From contig NC_080056.1 in NCBI RefSeq assembly GCF_026212465.1, positions 13,477,208 through 13,541,207 on the forward strand: a stretch of DNA of 64,000 nucleotides. Reading direction: 5' to 3'. This DNA is from Amaranthus tricolor. Lineage: Eukaryota; Streptophyta; Magnoliopsida; Caryophyllales; Amaranthaceae. The notes under the pieces are model-generated. The model saw nothing but the letters and a program-made list of their open reading frames with translations, was not told where the DNA came from and did not search any database. Below are positions 15,089-27,605 of this stretch, piece after piece. The position numbers and the translations under genes are program-made. The first letter of the stretch is position 1. Every line of letters begins with the position of its first letter.

Positions 15089-16255
15089 GGTTTTTGTTTT
15101 TGCAATTAAAAGAAGTATATTAACTACAAAAAAAAAAACCTTTTACAACCTAGGCTCTAAAAGGAAATAAACACTTCCCTAAACACGAAAGGGAAGCAAA
15201 ACAAAAGTCGAAATACAAAACAAGCGGAAACCAAACAACTCAACAAACCGAGAACAACCAATACTAGCCAAACTATACAATAAGAGTAGATTTCCTAGCA
15301 CCCTTAAGTCTGGAGGCAACAAAGAAAATGATATTGTTAGCAACTTGACAAGGCAAAAAATCCGTCCTCCCAAAGATTTTAGCATTCCTTTAGAGCCAAA
15401 TCTGATAAAGCAACTCAGACCATGAGAATAACACAAGCTTTGGAATACCTCCTTTTGCACAACTTACTCATCACTTGTACTACATTCTCAAAGGATGATG
15501 GCCAAGTGAAAAAAATATAAGAGGAAATATACTTGTATACTAACTGAATGAAACTACAATCATGAAACAGGTGATTCCTATCTTCCATCACATGCTAGCA
15601 AAGAACACAACTAGCATCACACTTCATCCCCCATTTGAGAAGTCTGTCTCTTGTAGGCAGCCAATTCTGAATAATTTGCCACAAGCAAATAACACTCCTA
15701 GGAGAAGTTTTATTATTACACCACAACGCTCGCCAAGGAGCCTTAGGCCTATCTGACAACTTGTCCATATAAGCATTCTTCACACTAAAATTACCATTCA
15801 CAACCCATTTATTGAGATCATCTCAACCAGTAACATGTTTCTACTATCAATGATATAAGAAATCATCCAAGATGCAATACTAGGAACCTTGAAGTGCATA
15901 AGGTCGGCCCCCTTGATATAGTAGGCATTAACCCACTTAATCTATAACCTATCTTTCTGTGAAGATAAGGCCCACAAGCTCTTGAGGAGAGCAATATCAT
16001 TCCAAGCTTGAAGATTACAAATATTTAAACCACCAAGAGATCTAGGCAAGTAAACATGTTTCCAAGTAATCCGAGGTTTAGACCCCCTGTGCCTAGGCAA
16101 CACAAAGACCTGTGCCAAAAGGACATTATCAACAACTTGTCTCCCTGGAATAAAACCTGACTAAGTATTGATAGGTTGCATAAGACTTTTGGGGATGAGG
16201 TTCGTAATTTAAGGCTCGGAGTGTGTAAGGATGGAATGAACCCATTCGGCAATCT
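15089..16255 (-). mobile_element. LINE-1 3' fragment: C-terminal RT and zf-RVT domain
   Basis: Minus-strand translation from about 16110 gives the post-RT region of a plant LINE-1: SLGGLNICNLQAWNDIALLK, then a zf-RVT (RT zinc-binding) block with NFSVKNAYMDKL, PRSVICLWQIIQNWLPTRD and CDASCVLC (about 15800-15595), then a tail region. The 3' end is a decayed A-rich tract (AATTGCAAAAACAAAAACC, minus strand, about 15104-15089). It is 5'-truncated near 16255. Stops occur throughout. Confidence 0.8.
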
Positions 16256-16299
16256 TAGTTCTCAACATAGTACTTAGCCGCTACTATTAGTGATCTATA

Positions 16300-16383
16300 A
16301 TTTTCTACCTTGGTTTTGTATGAAGCGTAAGTACATTATGCTTTCGCTTCTTATCTTGGGTCCTAAACAACCTGACGATTTAA
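16300..16383 (+). pseudogene. TNP2 (Transposase_21) remnant of the CACTA element
   Basis: The stretch FLPWFCMKRKYIMLSLLILG followed by PKQPDD resembles the conserved core of plant CACTA TNP2 transposases (family pattern: PWMCMK, then MLSLLI, then GPKxPG). It stops abruptly at a 169-bp tandem repeat; the rest of the transposase is lost. It supports the CACTA assignment. Confidence 0.65.
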
Positions 16384-16792
16384 GCTTTTTCGGCACTTTC
16401 GCGCATAAAGTAGCTCAAACTGGGTTTGTTTTGCACGAAACTTGGCACACAACACTATTTGGTATATATTATTTTGTTGAAGTGGTTATAATTGAAAATC
16501 ATAGTCATATGCTAGAAATTACGTGCTAAGTTGCGATTTTATGGGTTTTTAAGCTTATTTGCACTTTCGCGCATAAAGTAGCTCAAACTTGGTTTGTTTT
16601 GCACAAAACTTGGCACACAACACTATTTGGTATATATTATTGCGTTGAAGTGGTTAGAATTGAAAATCATAGTCATATGCTAGAAATTACGTGCTAAGTT
16701 GCGATTTTATGGGTTTTTAAGCTTTTTCGGCACTTTCGCGCATAAAGTAGCTCAAACTTGGTTTGTTTTGCACGAAACTTGGCACACAACAC
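16382..16792. repeat. Tandem repeat, period about 169 bp, 2.4 copies
   Basis: Units start AAGCTT(T/A)TT at 16382, 16551 and 16719 and share GCACTTTCGCGCATAAAGTA, TTGGCACACAACACTATTTG and GCTAGAAATTACGTGC. The third unit is cut after ACACAACACCG. Divergence between units is low, and the array sits between the TNP2 and Ulp1-like remnants of the CACTA element. Confidence 0.9.
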
Positions 16793-17065
16793 CGTTGATT
16801 GCAGCTACTACACTCTCAAATACATAGACGATATCTTACAATCCGTGAAAGAGGTTGGAGTCGAAAACATTGACGTCGCAAGTATTTGTTACGTTCTAAT
16901 TAAATTATAATATTATATATTTACTATTGGTAAAATCTAATGTTTATGTATCATTTAATTTAATATTATATTATAGGTTTTATACGACATACAAAGGAAA
17001 CACGCCCTTTGAGAGATGGAGAAATGTGCCAATTGAAAGACTAGATTGCCGCGTATCTTGCTAAT
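16793..17065 (+). pseudogene. Ulp1-like cysteine protease remnant of the CACTA element
   Basis: Translation gives VDCSYYTLKYIDDILQSVKE, similar to the C-terminal catalytic block of plant transposon Ulp1 proteases (family pattern: CG/CSYYVMRYM, then a DI-rich helix). The Cys of the DC motif is present. A likely intron or AT-rich interruption follows, then YDIQRKHALREMEKCAN near 16980-17030. Only the C-terminal end remains. Confidence 0.5.
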
Positions 17066-17493
17066 TTTGTTCTTAGTAAATAATGTAATTAGTTTAGATT
17101 TAGGACTTTAATTTGTATATGTATACATTATTATATATACGATCGAGAGTTTACAAAGAGATAATTGGTGATAATTGGTGATTATCATTGGATTATTAGA
17201 TTAATCATTGTTTAAATTGTACATTATTGGATTATTTATTAGTATTAAACGAAAAAAGCAAACAAAAAAATAATAATATATATGCTACGAGCAACCACAA
17301 AACCACAACATATAGTTTTGCACTATATGTTGCGGTTTTGGATAGGCCCGCAGCATATAGTGCACTTTTATGCTGCTATTTAAAACTGCAGCATGTTAAA
17401 TAGGCCATCTGCTGCTATCACTAATGCTTGGGGCCAAAACCGCAGCATATTATGACCAAAAAACCGTAACAAATGAGGTTTTTTCCACTAGTG

Positions 17494-20400
17494 ATAGCTC
17501 ATACGAGTCTAGGGTTTATTTAGGAGATCGTATTGCCAGTGACCCTTGCTTGTTTTCTTCTCTAGACGTAGCTCTAAAAAAGGAAAGTATTTGGCTTTGT
17601 TGCAAGAATTGACCTTCCCCTTCTTTGGCTTATGACATATGGTCCCATAGTCGATGTTTGTGTATCCAATTTAGCTTCTGAGGCTCCTCTTTGGTTTTTC
17701 TAGTGGTTGTCCTTCCCCTTCTTTTGAAGTTGATCTTCTCGGGCATGTGTGTTTAAAACCCTTACAAACAGTAAAAAGTATTCCTTCCAAACTGCATCTT
17801 GGCTTTGCTAAGGTGTTTCTTCATGCTCTTTATGAGTACCTAGCTTGTCCGAGTGATGTTTCTGCTTGGGAGCAACTTCTTATTTTTCCTTGTTTTGTCT
17901 TGGGTGCCTTTTTACCTAAGAACGGATTGAACGAAGGTCGGGTATGAGAGAGTGGTGCGAGTTTGATAGTATTTCAAGTGTAGTTTCTAGAGTACGCATT
18001 CCTGGTGACGGGTTCTGTTTGGTTTAGGCTCGTTTAGCTGAGGTATCTCTCCCCTATGCTAATGCTAAGAAGTTTGTAGCCTTGAAGAGTCCAATTTATA
18101 TCAATGCAAACATAAGCTTGGGGATGAACATTTCACCGCCGCTATCAAGATGTTGTCTTCATCTGGTGTGGCACCTCTTTCCCCGGAAACCCTTCAGGTT
18201 CGAGAATCTAAGCACGCTTTTGCCCCCCTCAGGCTTTACCCTCTATCTCTTGTAATAAGGGAGCTCTTTTTGTGACCAAAGATAAGGCGCTGAACAAGAT
18301 TCATAGCTTCCCTAAAGGAACCTCGTATGGAAGGGATGGGCTTAGAGCTCAACATTTTGTGGATATGTTGGGAGGTGTTGCGTCAGGAATTGTTGATTTT
18401 TTTTTTCTCTTTCACTAAGGAAGTCAATTTTCTTCTCAATAGGAAGTGCCCTAGTGTGCTTGGGGGCTATATAGCTAGCGCTCCCTTCCCCCTTTTGGTT
18501 ATGCTAGTTGTTGTCACTGTGTGGCGTAGGCATGTATATAAGGTGAACCCTTGGGTCCTTTGTCGTATCGTGATGAAGGTACTATTGTAGGCGACACCAC
18601 TATGGTTTGTTTCTCAATGTGGAGAATACTACACTTTTTTTTCCTAGGGAGGATTCTAGAAGTAGAGAGCTTGGAGTCTTCCAACCTAGCATATCTCGCC
18701 CTTATGCGGGGGTGAAACTCCTCAGTGGTCCTGTGAGTACGAATCAACGTTTCTATTGTGATTTTTCTTTAAAGAGAGTTTCTAATACCATTGAGCTCAT
18801 GATAGTTTTTAGCAAACTTCATGATCCACAAAAGTGGGCTTGAAACACCCCGATATTTTCTGTATAAAATTTTACTTACTAATATTTTTTTTAGAAGAAT
18901 TTTCTTTCGATTAAAAAGGTTATCTCTTACATGAAAGTGAGCTAACATATGCAATTTCAATCCAAGACTTAGCCCAACCGAAAAAAACTTATGTATAATT
19001 AAAAAAAATTATTGGGACATTGAAGGGGGTCCGATCATAGAAGTAGTTTAGAGGAGTTTTGTAACTTCATCTGTGAACAATTTGAAAAGATTGTATCCCA
19101 TTTACTAATATCCTAATTTCTTAAACTAACGCCATTTCCATTCTACCAAGCAAGAAAAAAAATCTCTTCCTCCTTGCCCTAGTTCCACGTGCCTACCACC
19201 CCTAATTCCAACATGAAATCATTGATTAACTCGATTTTCTAATTTTATTTAAAATTATATTTCTTTTATCAAACCGAGATTCTTCGGGATGTTACAGAGC
19301 TTCTCCTTCATGGCTATTATGCGGGGGTTAGGATGCTAATTTTTGCCTAGGGGACTTATCCTTCGGGTTTGTTTGGGGACGGACAGATTAAATTTGATCT
19401 TGCTCTGCGCACCACCTTGGAGAAGTTTGTCACGACCTCTAAATTGGGTTTTTTGGATTGCTATTGAGGCGAGCCACCCTGCCAATCAAGATAGGCGGCC
19501 TGGGTATTTACTCGGTACCTAGTGATGTTATTAACTATGCTTTCCTTGCCTCTCGTCTTCAAACTAGCTCCCTCCAAGCCAAGATCTTGGCTAACAAGTG
19601 ATATTTCTTCCCTGGGTTCGGCTTTTGAATACGCGCTCTCAGTCTCTTTCATGTTCTTTGTGGCTTTAATGCTTTTTCTCTCAAACATGAATCCATTACC
19701 CCTCCCCCCCCCCCCATACGATGAAAAAGCCGGCAGGGACTTATTTTAGTGTTGTTGAGAAAATCCTTGTGCCTAGTTACATGCTCACCCCAAGACAAGT
19801 TGTCATTCTTTGCTTAACTCGGGAACCGCATGCCCAGGATTTTGTTCTTACAATTGTTATTGATGGTTTAGGGACAAAAATAAATCGCCGTTAGTTTCGG
19901 GCTATTCTATGCTATTGGCTCACCATTCCGTTGTTCGTCGAAGGCAACTTATGTCCAAGCTTCAACACTCCTAGGATGGATAAATAGGGGGATCTTGTTG
20001 TTCATTACTCCAACGAGATTGGCGTGATGTTTCGTCACAATTTGGTTCCAGACATGCTAGTGGATATTTGTTGCAAGGTTGGGATTTCGGTCCATAAGGA
20101 GGCATCATTGGGGGTTTTTTCATAGGTAAGAAAAGACCTTAGGCCAGAGGATCTCCTTTTGTTCAATTGGATTCATGGTAAAGATGCTTGAGTGGATGTA
20201 ACTTGAGTCTCACTCTTCGCTGACATAGGATTCTCTTCATGGTTTCCTGGTGCTTCTTTAGCCAATGATGCAGAGAGAAAGATGAAGAAATACTCTGCTA
20301 AGTGTGAAGGGAATGGATAAAAATTTATTCCCTTTGCCTTCTCCACTTTTGGAGAGTTAGGCGAAGATGGGCGCGACTTGTTATTAAGGATTGCATCATT

Positions 20401-20521
20401 TTTTTAAGTAACTCTAATAGCATCAAATCTAAGGCCTACATTTTCCACAGACTAACTTTTTATGTTCAAAAAGGTGTGGATGCTCAGCTTATTGCTAGAC
20501 TCCCTACCAACTTCCTGTAAG
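17494..20521 (+). pseudogene. Reverse-transcriptase-like gene, degenerate
   Basis: Pieces in all three forward frames follow the order of a multicopy plant protein family annotated as reverse transcriptase-like. An N-terminal region has LHLGFAKVFLHALYEYLA (about 17790); an RT start has a GxDGLRAQHF-like segment, then VLGGYIASAPF (18325-18500) and TVWRR; after a gap come GTIVGDTT, then FPREDSRSRELGVFQPSISR and GVKLLSGPVS (18590-18735). After a solo LTR come ELLLHGYYAGV and further fragments to EYALSVSFMFF (about 19640). The C-terminal part has KYSAKCEGNG, IPFAFSTFGELGEDG and LLLDSLPTSL, ending near 20520. Many stops and frameshifts make it non-functional. The region 17494-17740 shows no recognisable domain. 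Confidence 0.65.
18841..19296 (+). mobile_element. Solo LTR related to the Tekay-type gypsy LTR
   Basis: 456 bp from TGAAACACCCCGATATTTTC to GGGATGTTACA, matching the ends of the gypsy LTRs at 53280 and 61976 (TGTAACACCCCGATATTTTC...GATGTTACA). Flanking 5-bp repeats GGGCT and GAGCT (4 of 5). It splits the RT-like pseudogene; the similarity to that family resumes directly on the other side. This is the product expected from LTR-LTR recombination. Confidence 0.8.
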
Positions 20522-20551
20522 GTATCTTTCTTTGAATTGGAATACAATTCA

Positions 20552-20661
<110 letters not shown>

Positions 20662-20934
20662 AAATTATATTACAATATAATTTACAACACTAGCTACTAC
20701 CATATGCTGCAACCGGAAAGTACCGTCCAATCTTGTCCATTATTTTTTCGATTGGACCTTCGGTTAAAACACGCTCTTCTTTGGGCGTGTTTAAATCCTA
20801 AATATAATGAAAAAATTCATTAGATTTACTTACCTAATATTATATATCATAAATAAATTATATGAATTAGATTTACTTTTTCAGCATCCACATTATTGAT
20901 TAAGTAAATTCCCAAAGTCTGTTAATATTACTTT

Positions 20935-23000
20935 GGTGACTTTAGTACAAAAGGTTCAATCCATGTCTTCTGTATAAAACCTTAGATCGATCGGTATGGT
21001 GGGAGCTTTGTATAAATCATTGCTAAACAGCTTTCAAGGAGATTGAGAACAATCCTTGCTCCATTATCTGATGAGTCTCAATGTGTTGTTGTCAGGGAGA
21101 GACAAATATATAATGGGGTTATGGTGGCAAAGGAATCAATACAATGGTTGAAGAAAAAGAAAAAACATGGTGCACTTCTGAAGTAAGACTTTCAAAAGGC
21201 ATATAACTCCGTTAATTGGTCGTTCTTAAAAAAGGCCATGAAAAACTGGGAATTGAAAGGAAATGGATTAGATGGATAATGACAAGTGCGTCCATATTAA
21301 TTCGCTTAAGGGGTTTTTTGGTATGGACAATTTAATGTAAGTAAGGAATCTACACACTACTTATACTTGAATTATAGGTTCAAATCCTAACCCTAGAAAA
21401 GGTATCTACACACTATTCATGATGAAAACAATAAATTAAAAAAACCCTAGAATAATACTAAGCATAATAAAGGATGATAATATTGAAATTTGCAAGGAAA
21501 GCAAAACCTAAACAAATGAGAAATACAAATAATAATCAAGAGATAAATTATGAAGAACAAGACTACTTAGTATTGAAGGATGATTACTAAGAAGCAATTA
21601 AAAGTTGATAATGAAATGTTAAAACTAATACAAGAAATTAAATAATAAGAAATTAAATACTAAAAGCACCTTACAATTCTTAAAGGGTGATTAATAACAA
21701 AGCTTAATGAAGTGTACAACTAAAAGATGAACAAAAGAAAGAACAACAGAAGGAACAATAAGAAAAAGGAAGAACGAGGAGGTTTATGCTCAAAGGAGAT
21801 TTTACCTAATTGTCTCTTCTTAATCACTCAATTAACCGAAATAACTTAATTAAAATAAAGATAAACTAAACTATACCAAACGAAAGTAATTCAAAAATAC
21901 ACACACGGAAATCGAGAAGAAAAAGTCGACTCGGCAGCCCCTTCCACGACCAGGAAGTCGAGTCGGCGTTTTATGCTGACAATCACAACAAAATTTGAAC
22001 GATCGTCATTTATTGTTTGGTTATTCAAATTGGGCATATAATATACCGTTGGAAAGATCTTGAAGCCTAATTTTCAATCTTCAATCGAGCTAACATTCCC
22101 TTAATAAACTCCGTCTATCATTAAAACCATAAGAAATAATGAAATATGTTTAGAACAATCAAAACCACTTAAAATCAACATGAATAACCAAAATGGATAA
22201 AGTAGCATACATATTCAAAATAAGTACGAAATTTCTTACAACGACCATCAATAAGGAGTATATAAAATGATATAAATAAGTGCAAATAGTTGCACTTATC
22301 TGATACCCTTATTTTGTTACATTTTATTTATGTCAAGTAACAAATTCCCTTATGTTTAAGTAGTTGTTGTCTTAAGTGTATCTCTTATATTGTAATACCA
22401 AACAACATATATAGCTATAACTCTTCTTTATCATTTCCCTTTCCATTACATTTTATACCAAACAACCCCTAAATGGTTCACCTTTGGAACCTTTTAACTT
22501 GTAAAGAGGCTTTGAGACAGAGGGATCCCCTTTCACCATATCTATTCATATTAGTTATTGAAACATTTGTAATTATGGTTAAGTTAGCAGAATCAATGGG
22601 GTTCATCAAACCAGTACTCATTGGTATGGAAAAGGTTTTAGTCAAGCATATAGAATTTGCTAATGATATATTGATTTTCCACCCCCGCGACCCTGAAGCC
22701 TGAAGTAGCTATAAAATACTTTATTAGATTACTTAATGTGTTTTGCATTATGTCAGGGTTAACTCTAAATTACGTGGTGTAAATCAGATTTTATATACTT
22801 GAGCTGATAAGCTTGCTAGACCTACACGATGTTAACAAAGAAAAATGTTGGGTTCAATACCTTGGTTTGCCAATTGTGAGAAACATGGGCGTAGATACAA
22901 ATCCTGGGAGCTGATTATTTATGTGTGCAACCTTGGAGAACAAAGGTTGATATGAAATTTTATATTAACCGAAAGCTCATGTCACATGTGTATGTGAAGC
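20935..23000 (+). mobile_element. LINE-1 reverse transcriptase fragment, split by an insertion
   Basis: Translation in the forward frames gives RT motifs in order: LRSIGMVGALYK, RRLRTILAPLSDESQC, RQIYNGVMVA, KKKHGALLK then DFQKAYNSVNWSFL (RT catalytic region A), then a 1.16-kb insert, then NGSPLEPF, RQRDPLSPYLFILVIE (region B) and VKHIEFANDILIF (region C; FANDILIF replaces the usual FADDTLIF, so one catalytic Asp is Asn). A later part resembles the GLKVNFKKS / LGLP region. Stops and frameshifts show that it is dead. Endonuclease and C-terminal zf-RVT are not seen here. Confidence 0.8.
21310..22469. mobile_element. PIF/Harbinger-type (Tourist-like) non-autonomous element
   Basis: 1,160 bp. 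Left end GGGGTTTTTTGGTATGGACA; right end, reverse complement, GGGGTTGTTTGGTATAAAATG. Flanked by TAA on both sides (21307-21309 and 22470-22472), the PIF/Harbinger target duplication. The LINE frame continues in phase (RL then NGSP) when the insert and one TAA are discounted. No transposase was seen; the interior is AT-rich with a GC-rich island near 21920-21970. Confidence 0.8.
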
Positions 23001-23180
23001 TTAATGGTCAGACTTAGACTTAAAGAAGTGAGTTAATTAATTTGCCTATTATTATAATTACGGGACACATAACAAGAAAATATGATTGGAGTTTATCTAA
23101 TACTACTATCACAAATTTTTAAAATGTTCATATATGATAATAAAATAAAACAAGACGGCTAATTTGAAGTGAAAATAATA

Positions 23181-23437
23181 CTTCCTCTATTTTCATTTGT
23201 TTTTCCCATTTATTTTTTTGCACTGATTCCAATACAAACTTAAAAGTTAAATAATTTTAGTAATGAGTTTATATTAATCTTAAAAAGTTAATATCTTTAG
23301 AAAATATATTTGAGATGAATCTAACAAGATTCTACATGAATATATTTTTTCATATAGATGGAAGAAAAATTATAGTTAAAGTTTGACACTAAAATTCGTA
23401 AATTGTATTTATGAAAAACATATGAAAACAGAGGGAG
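23181..23437. mobile_element. Stowaway MITE
   Basis: Inverted termini CTTCCTCTATTTTCATTTG and, on the reverse strand, CTCCCTCTGTTTTCATATG, bracketed by TA dinucleotides. Contains the shared internal motif GATGAATCTAACAAGATTC. Confidence 0.85.
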
Positions 23438-23532
23438 TAATAAAAAAAAGTCTAAGATATTGAAAATCACCTAATTCTAGCATGGAAATTAATTCTCCTA
23501 ATAGTATAAAATTGAATCTTTATTATGACTAA

Positions 23533-23873
23533 GGGGGTGTTTGGTATATTTATTATAGTGGAAAGGAAAAGGAATCCAATAAGAGAGTGGAAAAGGAAAT
23601 TAATTGTGCTACTTTAAAAAGTTGTTTGGTTTAGATATGTAATGGAAAAAAATCATTCTAATTATTGTTGTAGAAAGGGTATTCATGAGTTTTTTCAATT
23701 AAAGGAGATGATGATGTTTAATTTCCACTAGTTCATAAGGAGTAACAAAGTAACGAATTCCAATACCCTATGAAACCAATTCCATTACTTTTCATATCGA
23801 ACGAACAAGTAGAAAGGGTATTCATTAATTATTTGCGTTACCTACGTGAAATTTTACCAAACCAAACATCGCC
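23533..23873. mobile_element. Tourist-like MITE (PIF/Harbinger)
   Basis: 341 bp. Left end GGGGGTGTTTGGTATA; right end, reverse complement, GGCGATGTTTGGTTTGG. Flanked by TAA at 23530-23532 and 23874-23876. It shares its terminal pattern with the larger element at 21310-22469. Confidence 0.85.
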
Positions 23874-24236
23874 TAAAATGAACTGGTAGCAACTTGTTCT
23901 TGACAACAATCAACATTAACAAGTTGTAAAAATCATATCAATAAAATTTAGTTACATTAAGCTGAGGGCCTTAATTTTAAACTATAACTCACATGATCCT
24001 TCACTATGCCTGGCCTCTCTTAATAGTCCTCATAGTCTCTCTACTCATTTACAAACAAAAAATTGTTTTATTTACTTAACAAACTCAGATCATCACATAA
24101 CTCAAAATGTAGCAATACATTTTGAAGCCTCTTTCTCAATCATAAGTGATAGAGAGTTCATCGGCTTCTCTTTGAACGATTACGATCTCTTAATCCTTAA
24201 CTAATCAAAACACATAATTGCAAGTTTTCGAAACGT

Positions 24237-26804
24237 TTAAACCGACTCAGAATTATTCTTCTGGGAGGTTCTAGAAGGATCCACAGAAGATTCTAAGTCA
24301 GTTGCTTCAGTAGTGACAAACTTCAAGTACTGCTCAATGTCTTTGCAGTCTGAACTACCATTTCTCAAGTGAGGAAACCATCTTTTACGCAGCTTAGCAG
24401 GTCGTTCACTGATGGCGATAGCAATGTCGTTAGGGAACAAGTTGCGGAACACAAAAGCATGTAGGAGAGTTGACACAAGCAAGGCTGTAACAATAAGGGT
24501 AGATATTGTTGCTAGGGTCAATGCTAAGCTTTTTGTCACCCAATTTGTCACTTCATTTGAGTATCTTATGGTAGCAATGGCTGCTGCTGTCATTGGAAAT
24601 GTGTATGCCCACCATGCTATTGAGAATTTGAATCCTCTGAAAAAGTTGATCCGAACAGCCTGCCCAAACATATACAAAGGTGTAAGAACAAGTCGCGTTA
24701 AACATAACCTAGTCTAAGGGTAGAGGTGTGCAACTGGTCAAAATCGACTGTAACCCGACTCAAAACACTGATGATCTGAATGATCACCTCAATGTGAATG
24801 AATATTTATGTAGGGAAATACACTTACAAGTGAAAACAAGAGGAACAAAGCGATGAAGTAAGCAATTCGAGCGCCATAATCGAAGGATCCTTGGATTCTA
24901 GCCCATGCCATAGATGCAACACTAGGAGCTGCGACAAATAGGAAAAACACCGGGTGGAGTTCCTTGGGAAGTGTCTTATTTGTAGGAAGTCTTTGGTAGA
25001 GAGTAACAAACAAGACGGTATAGTGAGCCAACCCAACTGCAAAGAAGAAAAGCGGTCCTTCCTTAAGTCCCATAGATGCACCCAACAAAGCACCAACAAA
25101 GTTTCCGACCACAGACAAATGGTTCACAGGGTTAGCCACTTTCGATAGCCTACGTTGCCCTCCAGACATCCACTGACCGTAGATTTTAAGCTCGAGGCAG
25201 AGGAATGGGAACATAAGCACATACCAAAGTGCTTGGTGAAGGTCTTTAGTAACGGATGGTGGGCAGCCGAGTGACAGGAAAAGGAGGGATATGAACGGAG
25301 CAAAGAAGAAATTCACCCTGATTGGATGGTAATACTCTCGTCTAACTGCTTCGAAGTAGAAGATTAACTTCAATCCATAGATGATAGCAATTACAACTAC
25401 CAAAGCTATGGAAATAGTCCAAAGTATCAAATTTACTAAAGGACTAACTTTAAGGAAACTTGTTGAGGGTGAATTTGCTAGGGTTTTCCATAATATGGCT
25501 TGACTACTCACACCAAGACATATACCAAACGAAGCGATAGGAAATCGAAGAAGAAATGGCCATGTTTTGTCTTCGGGAAGCATCAACTCCTCTGATGGCT
25601 GCAACAAAAATGAGCACAACAATGAGCCTCATATTTTGGTTTCGGTAAATATTCTAACATAGTATCTGATAGAGTATATAATATATGTCGTTGATGGGTG
25701 TAGTCCCACGATTACTTACACGAAGAGTGTCCAACTCAGGACCTTCGAGTGCATCAAAATATCGATCAACAGGCATGGCCTCGCCATCTGCATGATCACG
25801 AGGCATGCGTTCAGGCTGTGGTTCGACAGGTTTTCCACGAAGATGGGATAACTGCCTTTCGAGTCTTCCAGACCATGTCTTGAATGAATCAAACCTCGCA
25901 TCCTTGAGCCGTTCTACGTGGGGATGTCTTATTTGTGGCCCGGAATACTGGTTCTGTTTATGCTCATCTTCAACACATGTTGCAGATTTAGGTATTGGTT
26001 GAGAATAAGATTTGGTTTCAGATTTAGTCTCAGAAGGACAATCATGTGGAGCAACTTTGGCAGATACTTCTTTGGAATTTTCACTAAACAACACCTTTTT
26101 TGGGGTTTTAGGTGTTTGTGGCATGCTAATTGAAACAAACCCATTTGCAGCATTTTCCATCCTTTGCTCATTTATTACTTCAGATTCCTGTTTTCATACA
26201 AGTAAAAATCAGACCAGAAGTCTTAATAACAAGTAAATATAAAAATAAAAATTTCAAAAAAAATAAAAAAAAAATAACCATGTAAATTGAAGATGTGGGA
26301 TTGTGACAGAAGTTTGATTCTCACTCCTTATACTATATTAGATTGTTGTCACATTAATTACTAATCTCCTTGTGAATCGCGAATAAAAAAAGAACTATGG
26401 TCTGTTTTGGGTTTATTTTAGGCTCCTTTTGAACGAATTGCACTACTTATACTATATTAAATTGTTGTCGCATTATTCATTAATCTTCTTGTGAATTGCG
26501 AATAAAAAAACGAACTATGATTTGTTTTGGGCTATTTTAGACTCATTTTGAGCGAAATGTAAATTTATAAGGCGAATAAACTGGCGAATTAACTGGTGAA
26601 TTATGTTACACTATACTAAATTATTAAAGAATTAACTACTAATTAATTTCAAAGACAGAAAAGAAAGCTTACAGCAGCATGAAACCCATTATGCTGATCA
26701 ATAGTATCAAACCCATGAATTTCCTTGGACGAAATCACAGTAAACAATGCTGGAAGCTCAACAGAAATCTCTTTTGTCGAATCCGGGTTCTCTCCACTCC
26801 CCAT
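24237..26804 (-). CDS. SLAH3: S-type (slow) anion channel, SLAH3-like
   Basis: Four exons on the minus strand join in frame with GT-AG borders: 26804-26673, 26187-25720, 25598-24828, 24659-24237, giving 597 residues. SLAC1/SLAH proteins are plasma-membrane anion channels releasing chloride and nitrate, opened by kinase phosphorylation of their cytosolic N-terminus. Residues 1-200 are hydrophilic and end in the conserved MPVDRYFDALEGPELDTLR. About ten membrane helices follow from WPFLLRFPIASFGICLGVSS, including GPLFFFAVGLAHYTVLF and AVRINFFRGFKFSIAWWAYT, and a hydrophilic C-terminus. The long N-terminal domain favours SLAH3 (or SLAH2) over SLAC1. The start ATG is the first in a GGGGAGTGG context after a probable leader intron. 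No stops or lost motifs; this is the intact gene of the window. Confidence 0.92.
26328..26560. repeat. Tandem duplication in SLAH3 intron 1
   Basis: Two units of about 120 bp, each containing TACTATATTA(G/A)ATTGTTGTC, CTTGTGAAT(C/T)GCGAATAAAA and TGTTTTGGG; they differ at scattered sites. The repeat lies between SLAH3 exons 1 and 2. Confidence 0.75.
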
Positions 26805-27590
26805 TAGGAAATCAAATCACCAAACAAATCAACTGATCAATAAACACAAAAGTTAGAAATATGAAAACTCTAATCTAAAAATAAACACTACAAGTAAACA
26901 TCACATTATAATTTAATACCTAAATCTGTATATTAAGCAAAATAATCAGAGTATAGAAAATGGAAATCTATACTAAAACAGGTATAAATCACCTGATTAA
27001 CAAACCAAGAACAAAATCCACATATATATAATAGCATGTACTCCCTACAGAAGATGTATCTAGAAATGTCTCAATCTCGACAACTGTTTTCCTTTAACAT
27101 CCATCACTGTTTTCTTTTTGGATCAAAGCAGTTTATTTTGACTTTGCATTGCAGTCTTTTACTCTAAAACCAATCTAGATCTTCTACTTTAGTGTTAAAC
27201 AATTGATTTGAATTTGCTATATTACGTAAATTAAAGTGAAAACTTTTTTATCATTATATAACAATTATAATTATGAACTGATCTCCGAACTCGCTTGATA
27301 TTATCGAATATGAGCACGAAAATTACTATAAAAAATTATTTTCCAAACAAAATCTAGTATATAGTTTCAAATTTGTACCTGGAAAATAAGAAGAAATAAT
27401 GATATTTGATTATTAGGATCGTAATTTGAGGCTTGATTTAAGGTAGAAAATGAAGGAAAAAAATTAAATTGAAGAGTTGAGAAATGGGAAATGTAGGAGT
27501 AGTCCACAAAACTGAAGTTGGGTAGGTTTGTTATTATTAGTTCATCCTACCAAAGAAAGAAAAGAAGCATGTGAAAGAATGGGTTATGCG
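26805..27590 (-). other. SLAH3 5' leader with a probable UTR intron
   Basis: Between the TATA box and the ATG. A donor-like CCAG/GTACAAAT at about 27378 and an acceptor TTGATCAG at about 26832 (minus strand) would remove an AT-rich leader intron, as is common in plant channel genes. No coding sequence seen. cDNA would be needed to confirm the borders. Confidence 0.4.
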
Positions 27591-27593
27591 AGG

Positions 27594-27605
27594 TTTATAT
27601 ATATA
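27594..27605 (-). promoter_or_regulatory. TATA box, SLAH3 promoter
   Basis: On the minus strand the text reads TATATATATAAACC. It is well placed for transcription start near 27570, about 0.77 kb upstream of the ATG, including the likely leader intron. Confidence 0.5.

Larger units (their letters stand above)
10600..17493 (+). mobile_element. Decayed CACTA (En/Spm-type) transposon, heavily nested
   Basis: The left end at 10600 reads (T)ACTAGTGGGAAAACC then TTATTTGTTA. The right end, reverse complement from 17493, reads CACTAGTGGAAAAAACC then TCATTTGTTA. These are matching inverted termini of about 28 bp. Both ends carry subterminal words of the ACTATATGTTGCGGTT / CCGCAGCATATAGT type in opposite orientation (10740-10905 and 17300-17460). 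Inside are remnants of a TNP2 transposase and a Ulp1-like protease, both usual in plant CACTA elements. The expected 3-bp target duplication is not seen (AGT against ATA), so the ends may have decayed or belong to related copies. Nested insertions fill 13.1-16.25 kb. Confidence 0.6.
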